Part shown: positions 45,571 through 53,154 of the stretch, in pieces | Layout of the letters: each line of letters opens with the position of its first letter | Position numbering within the stretch: the stretch's first letter is position 1 | NCBI RefSeq assembly: GCF_018139485.1 | Contig: NZ_JAGSNF010000001.1 | Coordinates: 62,001 to 126,000, forward strand | Direction: 5' to 3' | Source: Phycicoccus avicenniae | Lineage (GTDB): Bacteria; Actinomycetota; Actinomycetes; Actinomycetales; Dermatophilaceae | DNA length: 64,000 nt | Position numbers and translations under genes: made by a program | The notes under the pieces: generated by a model | Told to the model about the DNA's origin: nothing | Seen by the model: the letters and a program-made list of their open reading frames with translations, nothing else | The model's database searches: none

Positions 45571-45783
45571 TCAGCGGCGGCTGCGCTGCTCGTCACGCGC
45601 GCGGCGACGCGGCTCGATGACCTTGGCCTCGTAGACGACGATCGCGGCCAGCGCGATGCCGCCGCCGACCTGGAACCAGCCGGTACCCGTCCGTCCCTCC
45701 GAGAGCCCCACGATGCCGGCCGTCACGATGAGGGCGCTGACGCCCAGCATGATGAGGGGCTGCACCCGCTTCCACGTGCTCAT
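45571..45783 (-). CDS. Small two-helix membrane protein
   Basis: 70 residues: two hydrophobic helices at about 9-26 and 38-55 separated by a Gly-rich turn, ending in a strongly basic tail (EPRRRARDEQRSRR). No family is recognised. It lies downstream of tRNA-Phe on the same strand, so the two may share a transcript. Coding bias and topology make it credible; function unknown. Confidence 0.65.
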   Translation of the reverse strand: MSTWKRVQPLIMLGVSALIVTAGIVGLSEGRTGTGWFQVGGGIALAAIVVYEAKVIEPRRRARDEQRSRR

Positions 45784-45867
45784 CCGGCCTTTCGCCCGGT
45801 GCCGTCGGCGGCACCGTGTCGGTCGTAACCAGGAAGCCGCAGGACCCGGGGGTCGCTGCGGCTCCAG

Positions 45868-45944
45868 TGGTGGCCAGGGGCGGGGTCGAACCGCCGACCT
45901 TCCGATTTTCAGTCGGACGCTCGTACCAACTGAGCTACCTGGCC
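45868..45944 (-). tRNA. tRNA-Phe (GAA)
   Basis: A 77-base cloverleaf on the minus strand: acceptor GGCCAGG/CCTGGCC, D-arm GCTC...GAGC, anticodon stem TCCGA/TCGGA with loop CTGAAAA (anticodon GAA at 45908-45910), a five-base variable loop, T-arm GGCGG/CCGCC with loop TTCGACC, and an encoded CCA end (45868-45870). The 256 bases from 45945 to 46200 upstream contain no gene that I can support. Confidence 0.98.
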
Positions 45945-46200
45945 GGGTGTGCGCTGTACGCACGTCCGCGACGGGTCCGATTCGGGGTGATTCCCCGTCT
46001 AGGCCTGTCGCGCGGTGACGAGAGTACCGCATGCACAGGGCCACGACCGACGCCGGTCTGTGCTGCCCGAGGGAGCCGACCTTCCACACGACGACTTCCG
46101 GAGGGGGTGCGGTGCTCCAGCCACAGGACCCGAGCGAAGCCGCCATCAAGGGTCCGACGGAGGGTCCGGGCATGTCCGATGGGTCGGCAGCGGCCGCCCC

Positions 46201-48366
46201 TCACGGACGGTTGGCTGCTTCGACGGGTGCGACGTCGACGTAGGCCCGGGCCAGAACGGTGCCGTCCTCGTCGAGCGCCCACAGGTGAGCTCGACACATC
46301 ACCGCCGGAGGCTCGGGAAGTGTGATCGTGGAGGGTTCGCTGAGGACGAAAGGCCACACCTCCGTCGCCTCGGTGTGCGTCGAGCCCTCGGCAGGGGCCG
46401 GCGGGACCGGCTGTCCGTAGGGCGCCCAGCTTCCGGCCACGCGGATGTGTGCTCGCCCGCCGTGATGCGAGACGTGCACATCGAGGCGCACCGGATCGTC
46501 GGTCGGAGGGAGGTCGGCTCCCGCGGCTGCCGGGACGAGGTCGATGACGAGAACCGTGCGGGCGTTGACGTCGGCGACGCTCACACCGCCGTGGTCCTTC
46601 GGCCGGCGGTCGGCGTCGACGATCCCCGCCATCTCGTGCTCCACGTCCGTGAGCTCGGTGTAGACGTACCCGGCGAACCGGTCGTGTCGCCGCAGCTCCT
46701 GGGTCTGCCACCGCAGGTGCCATCCTCGCTCGAGGCTGGTGAAGCCGGCCCCGTACTCGCTGTTGAGCAGCGGAAGGCCCGTCCGCGGGTGCTGGGGTCC
46801 TGAGTAGAGAGCCTTGTCCACGAGGTAGTCCGGCCCGAGCCTCACGGGGAAGGTCTCGCGTGAGCCGTCGGCGAGGCCTGCGACGTTCGTCGCCCACGCG
46901 GCGGGGTCCTCGTCGTAGTAGTGCCAGTCGACCAGGTCCGTGCGCACGTGGGCCCATCCGGAGTTGTCGACGACCGGGCGGGTGTCATCAAGGGATCGGA
47001 GCAGGTCGTACGCGCTCACCGCCGCGGACGCACGCTCGTCGCTCCCGGGGATGTTCCAGTCCAGGCCCCACTCCTCGTTGTAGAGGCCCCAGATGACGAT
47101 GCAGGGATGGTTGCCGTCGCGCTCGACCATCGGGGCCAGCTGGTCCTCGAACCGGCGCGCGGCGTCGAGGCTCCAGCGGCTCGGGCCCGGAGGCTCGGCC
47201 CAGACGAGGACGCCCAAGCGGTCGGCGTGGTGCAGCCATCGGGGGTCCTCGAGCTTGATGTGCTTCCGGACGAGGTTGTAGCCGAGCTCCTTGGCCAGCT
47301 CGAGGTCTGCGACGAGTGCGGTGTCGTCGGGAGCGGTCATGCCGGTCTCCGGCCAGTACCCCTGGTCCAGGACCCCGCGGACGTAGAGACGCTCTCCGTT
47401 GAGCGTGAGGTGTCCTCCGTCCGCGGCGATGCTGCGGAGGCCGGCCGTGTACGTGACGAGCTCTCCCGGGGAGGTGTCGTCGCCCGCCGTCGTGACGGTC
47501 AAGGAGTAGAGGTGAGGATCGGCCGGTGCCCACAGCCTCGGAGTGGTGATGTCGAGTCGCCCGGAGAAGGTGCCCTCGTCGTCGGGGACCAGCTCCACAG
47601 CCTCGGAAGCGTCGGAGCCGGACGTGACGGCGACGATGACCGGTGTCTCCCCGGACGCCGCGTCGCCGGCGAGTCGTCCCTGGAGGTCGAAACCGGTGAG
47701 GGAGTCGCCTCGGATCTCCAGCTGCTCGACGTACGTCCGGGCGCGTCCTTCGAGCCAGACGCTCTGCCAGATGCCGGACGTGGGAGTGAACGAGACGCCG
47801 TCGTAGTCGTCGCGCGGTACCGACCGCTGCTTGCCATGGGGGATCTGCCGCTTGTCGGCGGGGGCGGCGACGTCGACGACGAGGTCCACCGACGGGCGTC
47901 CTGCCACCTGGTCGGTGACGTCGACCTCGAAGGAGGTGTGCCCGCCCTCGTGTGACGCGACGAGCACGCCGTCGAGGCGGACGTCGGCGCGGTGGTGCAC
48001 GGCACCGAAGCAGAGGACGGTCCGCATGCCCCCCCAGTCGGGGACGTCGAACCGGCGACGGTAGGTGGCGTGCTCGACCCACGTCCGGCCGATGCCCGAC
48101 GCCTGCGTCTCCCAGGAGAACGGCACGAGGACCTGGATCGTCTCGTCCTCGACGCGCAGGTCCCACGGCCCGTTGAGGGACATCCAGCGCTGAGACCGGT
48201 CGCGGTCCGGTCGGGGGTACTCGGGCCTGGGATGCTCCGTCGTCGCGGCGTGGGGGGACGCGGGACCGTAGTCCGTCGGAACGGCGGATACCCGGCTCAC
48301 GCCCGTGCGGAACGGGGCGTCCTGGTGGTCCTCGGCGACGGTCGGGTTGGTGGACGTGGCGCTCAT
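46201..48366 (-). CDS. Glycoside hydrolase family 2 protein
   Basis: 721-residue GH2 enzyme (beta-galactosidase/glucuronidase/mannosidase superfamily). The N-terminal sugar-binding jelly roll contains WMSLNGPWDLRVEDE and VPFSWE; the Ig-like domain spans about 215-310. The TIM barrel has the acid/base Glu in WGLYNEEWG (N430-E431) and nucleophile E537 in LNSEYGAG. No signal peptide, so it acts on imported oligosaccharide. It is the last gene of a minus-strand operon after a binding protein and two permeases, 109 bases downstream of the second. The exact sugar is not readable. Confidence 0.92.
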   Translation of the reverse strand: MSATSTNPTVAEDHQDAPFRTGVSRVSAVPTDYGPASPHAATTEHPRPEYPRPDRDRSQRWMSLNGPWDLRVEDETIQVLVPFSWETQASGIGRTWVEHATYRRRFDVPDWGGMRTVLCFGAVHHRADVRLDGVLVASHEGGHTSFEVDVTDQVAGRPSVDLVVDVAAPADKRQIPHGKQRSVPRDDYDGVSFTPTSGIWQSVWLEGRARTYVEQLEIRGDSLTGFDLQGRLAGDAASGETPVIVAVTSGSDASEAVELVPDDEGTFSGRLDITTPRLWAPADPHLYSLTVTTAGDDTSPGELVTYTAGLRSIAADGGHLTLNGERLYVRGVLDQGYWPETGMTAPDDTALVADLELAKELGYNLVRKHIKLEDPRWLHHADRLGVLVWAEPPGPSRWSLDAARRFEDQLAPMVERDGNHPCIVIWGLYNEEWGLDWNIPGSDERASAAVSAYDLLRSLDDTRPVVDNSGWAHVRTDLVDWHYYDEDPAAWATNVAGLADGSRETFPVRLGPDYLVDKALYSGPQHPRTGLPLLNSEYGAGFTSLERGWHLRWQTQELRRHDRFAGYVYTELTDVEHEMAGIVDADRRPKDHGGVSVADVNARTVLVIDLVPAAAGADLPPTDDPVRLDVHVSHHGGRAHIRVAGSWAPYGQPVPPAPAEGSTHTEATEVWPFVLSEPSTITLPEPPAVMCRAHLWALDEDGTVLARAYVDVAPVEAANRP

Positions 48367-48475
48367 GGCGTCCTCTCGAGTCGGGTCAGGGTCAGTCGGG
48401 GGTGTGAGTGGGAGTCGGCCCGCCGATGCGGCGAACCGACGTCCGGCCGGGTCAGGTCACGCGGAGGTTCTGGGG

Positions 48476-49384
48476 TCACCCCTTCACGCTCCCGGCGAGG
48501 ATCCCGTTGACGAAGTGCCGCTGGAGTGCGACGAATGCGACGAGCAGCGGGACCAGGGCGACCGACGCCGCGGCGAGCAGCTCGCCGGTGACCGTGGCGT
48601 AGTCGGCGCCGATCCGGTTGCCCGTGATGTTCTGCGCCAGGTTGGCCAGGACCACCTGGAGCGTCGACATGCGGTCCGAGTTGGCGACCACGACCGGCCA
48701 GACGAAGTCGTTGTAGATGTTCATGACGGTCAGCACCGCCAGCCCCGCGATCGCAGGCCGGATGCAGGGCAGCACGATCCGCCAGAAGATCCCGAACTCG
48801 CTGCAGCCGTCGACGCGAGCCGCGGCCAGGAGCTCGTCCGGGATGGCGGCGATGACCTGCCGCATCCAGAAGACGGCGAAGGCGTCGATCGCGCCCGGCA
48901 GGATGAGCGCGGGGTAGGTGTTCACCCAGCCCAGCTCCTTCATCTGAAGAAGGAGGGGGATGATGAGCACGACGGTCGGGAGCATGAGGGTGACGAGTAC
49001 CGTGCCGAAGAGCAGCGAGCGTCCCCGGAAGTCGTACTTGGCGAACCCGTAGGCCGCCAGCGGGGCGAAGAAGAGCGTCAGCGCTCCCTTGGTGACGAGC
49101 ACGACGGCCGTGTTGGCGAAGCCACGAGCCATCGGGACGTCCTGGAACATCGCTCGGAAGTTGTCGAGCCCGAGTGTCGAGGGGTCCAGGCCAAGGGGGT
49201 CGGCGACGATCTGGTTGGCCGGCTTGAAGGCCGATACGACGGCCCATGCGACCGGAGCGAGCGCCAGGGCGGCCAGTAGCCCCAGGAAGAGCTGCCCCAC
49301 GAGGGCGGCGCCACGGCCGCTGTCGGCAGGGCGACGTCGTGAGACGCGACCCGACCTGCGCATCGACGATCCGACAGTGGTCAT
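48476..49384 (-). CDS. Carbohydrate ABC transporter permease (MalG type)
   Basis: 302 residues, six membrane helices after a basic cytoplasmic tail. The EAA-like loop is LLAAARVDGCSEFGIFWRIV, and the protein ends with HFVNGILAGSVKG as the family does. ATG at 49384 is chosen because it sits one base after the preceding permease's stop; the longer frame to 49672 lies inside that gene. It forms the channel with the 49386-50324 product. Confidence 0.93.
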   Translation of the reverse strand: MTTVGSSMRRSGRVSRRRPADSGRGAALVGQLFLGLLAALALAPVAWAVVSAFKPANQIVADPLGLDPSTLGLDNFRAMFQDVPMARGFANTAVVLVTKGALTLFFAPLAAYGFAKYDFRGRSLLFGTVLVTLMLPTVVLIIPLLLQMKELGWVNTYPALILPGAIDAFAVFWMRQVIAAIPDELLAAARVDGCSEFGIFWRIVLPCIRPAIAGLAVLTVMNIYNDFVWPVVVANSDRMSTLQVVLANLAQNITGNRIGADYATVTGELLAAASVALVPLLVAFVALQRHFVNGILAGSVKG

Positions 49385-49385
49385 G

Positions 49386-50324
49386 TCAGTCCTCCGATCG
49401 CAGGAGCCGGACGAAGACGAGCGACATCGCCATGACGAGGACGACGAGCAGGAAAGAGTTCGCCGCCCCTGTCCCAAGATCGGCCCGGGTGATGTGGTTG
49501 TACAGGTGCAGGCCCGCGGTCGTCGTCGACCCGTACGGGCCTCCCTGGGTGACGACGAAGGGCTCCGCGAACATCTGGAACACCGCCAGCGTCTGGAGGA
49601 CCACGGCGAAGAGCAGGGTGCGCCGCAGGAGCGGCACCGTGATCGACCACAGCCGACGTGCTCTGCCGGCACCGTCCAGGGATGCGGCCTCGTACACGTC
49701 CCCGTCGATGGCCTGCAGTCCGGACAGCAGGATGATGACGATGAACCCCGTGGTCTTCCAGATGAAGAGCAGGGCCAGGGTCGGTTTGGCCCAGGTGCTC
49801 GTCGTGAGCCACCCGATGTCGGGCAGCCCCACCGCGCCGAGCGCCGCGTTCACGGCGCCGTAGTTCTCGTCGAAGACGACGACCCAGATCTGGGCGACGG
49901 CGACGAGCGGTGTCACGAACGGCACGAGGAACGCCACCCGGTAGAACGCTCGGAGCCGGGTCCGACCGCTGTCGAGCAGCACCGCGGCGACCAGGGCGAT
50001 GACCAGCTGCGCGGGGATCACCAGCAGCCACAGCACCGCGGAGTTGCCGAGAGAGGACCAGAAGGCGGGGTTCGTCAGCAGGTAGGTGTAGTTGTCCACG
50101 CCGACCCAGCTCGCGGCACCCGAGCCGCGCCAGTCCGTGAAGCTGAGCCGCAGCGTGAACGCCATGGGGTAGACGCCGAAGGCCGCGAAGAGCAGCACGA
50201 ACGGCGCCACGAAGACGTACGGCGCGAGACGGTTCCGTCGGCGCCTCGACGGCGGGGAAGGGCGGGTGGAGCCGGCGGTGACGGCCGGGGCCGTCACCAC
50301 CGGCGACGAGGTCGTCGTCGACAC
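49386..50324 (-). CDS. Carbohydrate ABC transporter permease (MalF type)
   Basis: 312 residues, GTG start at 50324, six membrane helices after a Pro/Ser/Arg-rich tail. The EAA loop is VYEAASLDGAGRARRLWSIT. It follows the binding-protein gene by 35 bases and precedes the second permease by one. As in the rhamnoside operon, no ATPase gene accompanies it. Confidence 0.93.
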   Translation of the reverse strand: MSTTTSSPVVTAPAVTAGSTRPSPPSRRRRNRLAPYVFVAPFVLLFAAFGVYPMAFTLRLSFTDWRGSGAASWVGVDNYTYLLTNPAFWSSLGNSAVLWLLVIPAQLVIALVAAVLLDSGRTRLRAFYRVAFLVPFVTPLVAVAQIWVVVFDENYGAVNAALGAVGLPDIGWLTTSTWAKPTLALLFIWKTTGFIVIILLSGLQAIDGDVYEAASLDGAGRARRLWSITVPLLRRTLLFAVVLQTLAVFQMFAEPFVVTQGGPYGSTTTAGLHLYNHITRADLGTGAANSFLLVVLVMAMSLVFVRLLRSED

Positions 50325-50359
50325 GGGTCAGCGGTCCCGGGCCGTACCGGTACGCGGGC

Positions 50360-51781
50360 TCACTGACGGTCCACGAGGTTGGTCTGGATGTCGCCGCCCG
50401 CGGACTCGATCACCTGAGCCGGATCGAGGTCCCCGTCGAGCATGCGCTGCACGTCCGCGCCGAGGTAGTCCACGGCGCCCGCCCACCACGCGGGGATCGG
50501 CGTTCCTTCGGGGATCTGGTCGCCGGCCTCGACCGCGATGGTCCAGAGGTCCTGGTCGCCGAGGGCCTCGACCGGGCCGAAGAGCGGATCCGCGGGGTCG
50601 GCGGCCGGTCGGTAGCTCGGGACCGACGTGTTGAGCCCGTCGGGGTAGACCTCGTTCGGACCCCACACGGCGGAGTAGCCGGCCTCGTCGAACATGAGGA
50701 ACTCGTAGAAGAGCCAGGCCAGATCCGCGTTCTCGCCGTCCTTGGGCAGGACGAACGACGAGCCGCCCATGGCCCCGGACCGTGCGCCACCCGCCTCCCA
50801 GGCCGGCAGCGGCATCGCCCGCCAGTCGCCGGCGGTCTCGGGCAGCAGCTGCTGCGGGGCGAAGCTGAACCAGATGGCCCAGGGGTAGAACACCTGGTCA
50901 CCGGACTCGAGAGGTTCGATGTCGCTGGGGCTCAGATACTCGGCACGGGTCCCGAGGTTCTCGCTTCGCACCGTGTCGAGGAACGACAGGATCTGCTGGT
51001 ACTCGGGGGAGTCGAGCCGGAGCTCACCGTCCGCGTCCGCGATGCTCGTCCCGAGCTGGGAGGCGTACATCTCCAGCTGCAGCTGACCGAGGAACGCGCT
51101 CTGCTCGAGGTGGATCGGCCCGGAGTCCGGGCGGGCCTCCTTATAGGCGCGGGCGGCGTCGAGGAGGTTGTCGTACGTCTCGATGCTGCCGGCGTCCACG
51201 CCGGCCTCGCTCAGCGCCGCCTCGTTGTAGTAGAGAAGCCCCGGGTCGAGGTCGAACGGCACGCCGTAGGTTGCCCCGTCGACCGTGTTGACGCCGAGCT
51301 TCTGCGGTGCGATGTCGGCAGCGTACGGCTGCAGCACGCCACTGACGTCCCAGAGGTAGTCTGCGAATCCCGCGACCTTCGCGTCGTCGAGAAACACACC
51401 GTCGGGCACGTCCGTCCCGGTGATGAGGGTGTTCTGGAGCTTGGCGTCGATGTCGATGGCGACGTGGTCGACCGTGATGTCGGGGTACACCTCGTTGAAA
51501 TCGTCGATGGCAGCGTCGAACACCTCGTACAAGTCGCCCGACCGGTCCCAGATGGTGATCTCTCCCGACGGGGACTCCCCCTCCGGCGGCTGCAGCACGT
51601 TCTCGGCAGCGGCCGTGCGATCACCCGTCGTCTCCTCGGAGGCGGTGATCGTCGGCCCGCACCCGGCGAGCACGATCGTCGCCGAACAGAGGCCGGACAC
51701 ACCGAGCGTCAGCGACCGATGACGTCGCGGACGGCGATTCGGAGCAGCGGCCCCGGGGGTGGGGGCTGGTCGATCGAGCAT
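50360..51781 (-). CDS. Carbohydrate ABC transporter substrate-binding lipoprotein
   Basis: 473 residues. The signal peptide runs from an Arg-rich start (RRPRRHRSL) through a hydrophobic core to the lipobox VLAGC near residue 39. The mature protein is a family 1 solute-binding protein (ITIWDRSGDLYEVFDAAIDD, GVPFDLDPGLLYYNEAALSE). The ATG at 51781 has a good GAAGGAG ribosome site; the frame upstream to 52087 crosses the operator region and is rejected. First gene of the GH2 operon, divergent from the LacI gene. Confidence 0.93.
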   Translation of the reverse strand: MLDRPAPTPGAAAPNRRPRRHRSLTLGVSGLCSATIVLAGCGPTITASEETTGDRTAAAENVLQPPEGESPSGEITIWDRSGDLYEVFDAAIDDFNEVYPDITVDHVAIDIDAKLQNTLITGTDVPDGVFLDDAKVAGFADYLWDVSGVLQPYAADIAPQKLGVNTVDGATYGVPFDLDPGLLYYNEAALSEAGVDAGSIETYDNLLDAARAYKEARPDSGPIHLEQSAFLGQLQLEMYASQLGTSIADADGELRLDSPEYQQILSFLDTVRSENLGTRAEYLSPSDIEPLESGDQVFYPWAIWFSFAPQQLLPETAGDWRAMPLPAWEAGGARSGAMGGSSFVLPKDGENADLAWLFYEFLMFDEAGYSAVWGPNEVYPDGLNTSVPSYRPAADPADPLFGPVEALGDQDLWTIAVEAGDQIPEGTPIPAWWAGAVDYLGADVQRMLDGDLDPAQVIESAGGDIQTNLVDRQ

Positions 51782-51860
51782 GAGCACTCCTTCGTGCTGG
51801 GCGATCAAGGGTGCGAGGGTCCGGCCGTATGGCCGGTGTCCCGTTGGGCACCTGTCGGCG

Positions 51861-51906
51861 TTTGCCAACGTATGCAAAGTAGACGCAGACTTGCACACGT
51901 TGCAAG
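51861..51906. promoter_or_regulatory. Two LacI-type operators in the divergent control region
   Basis: TTTGCCAACGTATGCAAA (51861-51878) and CTTGCACACGTTGCAAG (51890-51906) are related palindromes with a central ACGT. Read on the minus strand, TTGCAA and TACTTT, 18 bases apart, could form the binding-protein promoter, so both sites would cover it. The adjacent LacI-family gene at 51966 is the obvious regulator. Confidence 0.7.
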
Positions 51907-51965
51907 GCCTATGCTGATCCTCGTTCCCGAGGGCCCGGCGTCGAGCTGGCCGGATGGAGGTCGGT

Positions 51966-52988
51966 GTGCCTGCGACGCTGCGTGACGTGGCCGCGCACGC
52001 GAACGTGTCAGTCCGCACGGTGTCCAACGTCGTGGCGGGCCACCCCCACGTGAGCGACGCGATGCGGCGCCTCGTCCTCGGCGCCATCGCGGAGCTGGAC
52101 TACCGGCCGAACCCGGTCGCCCGCACGTTGCGGACCGGCCGGACCGGAGTCCTCGCCCTGGTCGTCCCCGAGATCGACGTTCCCTACTTCGCCGAGCTCG
52201 CGCGAGAGATCATCGACGCCGCCAGCGGACTGGGGTACCGCGTGATGATCGACCAGACCGGGCACGATCACGACCGCGAGCGGGCCCTGCTCACGGGCGC
52301 CGACCGCACGATGCTCTTCGACGGCATCCTGTTCAGTCCGCTGGTGACGCGCTCCGAGCTGCTGGAGATGCATCCGACGACCGCGATGCCGTTGGTGCTG
52401 CTCGGCGAGCACGAGTTCGACGGGCGCTACGACCATGTCGCCATCGACAACCACCAGGCGGCGGCCGACGCGACGCAGCACCTGGTGCAGACCGGCCGGT
52501 CCAAGATCGCCGCGATCGGCGCGCAGCCGACTCAGGCCTTCGCCACTCCTCGCCAGCGGGGCGCCGGCTACCTGGCGGCGCTGGACGAGGCGGGGATCGG
52601 GCCTCGGCCGGAGTACCTCGAGTCGGCCGCGCGGTATCACCGGGCCGATGGGTACGCCGCCGCCGAGCGATTGCTCGACCTGGCGGACCCTCCCGAGGCG
52701 ATCCTGTGCTTCTCGGACTTGCTCGCCATGGGCGCGATGCGTGCCGCAGCGGACCGCGGTCTCCGCATCCCGGAGGACCTCGCCGTGGCCGGTATCGATG
52801 ACATCGAGGAGGGCCGCTACTCGAGGCCGAGCCTGACGACGGTGTCGCTGGACACCCCGTTCATCGCCCGTGAGGCCGTTTCTCGCATTGCGGCTCGGAT
52901 CGACGACCCGACGGCGCCAGCGGCGGAGATCGTCGCCCCGCACGCGGTGCTGGTCCGCGAGAGCACGACGGCGTCGACTCCCCTCTGA
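51966..52988 (+). CDS. LacI-family regulator of the GH2/ricin-hydrolase locus
   Basis: 340 residues. The HTH is PATLRDVAAHANVSVRTVSN (residues 2-21), then the hinge RTLRTGRTGV, and an effector-binding domain (LALVVPEIDVPYFAELAREI, VAGIDDIEEGRYSRPSLTTV). I chose the GTG at 51966 because GGAGG lies five bases upstream; the ATG at 51954 adds four residues. It is divergent from the uptake operon and upstream of the secreted hydrolase, each with a similar palindrome. Confidence 0.93.
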   Translation: MPATLRDVAAHANVSVRTVSNVVAGHPHVSDAMRRLVLGAIAELDYRPNPVARTLRTGRTGVLALVVPEIDVPYFAELAREIIDAASGLGYRVMIDQTGHDHDRERALLTGADRTMLFDGILFSPLVTRSELLEMHPTTAMPLVLLGEHEFDGRYDHVAIDNHQAAADATQHLVQTGRSKIAAIGAQPTQAFATPRQRGAGYLAALDEAGIGPRPEYLESAARYHRADGYAAAERLLDLADPPEAILCFSDLLAMGAMRAAADRGLRIPEDLAVAGIDDIEEGRYSRPSLTTVSLDTPFIAREAVSRIAARIDDPTAPAAEIVAPHAVLVRESTTASTPL

Positions 52989-53070
52989 TCGCTCGGCTCT
53001 CCCCGGTCCTCGGGGCGCTCTCCTGGGAGATGGGCAGAGTCGACCACTTCCGACCATCTACCGCTCCTGC

Positions 53071-53087
53071 CTTGCAACGTCGGCAAA
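53071..53087. promoter_or_regulatory. Third LacI-type operator, upstream of the secreted hydrolase
   Basis: CTTGCAACGTCGGCAAA; its reverse, TTTGCCGACGTTGCAAG, combines the left half of the first and the right half of the second site in the 51861-51906 region. It lies 68 bases before the hydrolase start. This suggests one LacI protein controls both arms of the locus. Confidence 0.65.
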
Positions 53088-53154
53088 TGGTGGGCACCCT
53101 GTTCTTGCCATCGTGCGCAACCCGGGCAGCGTCGCCCTTCGGAACGGAGACGGC

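Noticed and set aside
45868-46200. tRNA-Phe as attachment site of a genomic island covering 46.2-55.6 kb
   Set aside because: The locus lies on the 5' side of the tRNA, no integrase is present and I see no copy of the tRNA 3' end at the far side.
51782-52087. N-terminal extension of the binding lipoprotein
   Set aside because: It would bury the lipoprotein signal peptide and read through both operators.
52870-53154. N-terminal extension of the secreted hydrolase reaching into the LacI gene
   Set aside because: It would place 95 Arg-rich residues before the export signal and cover the operator; the ATG at 53155 has a good ribosome site.
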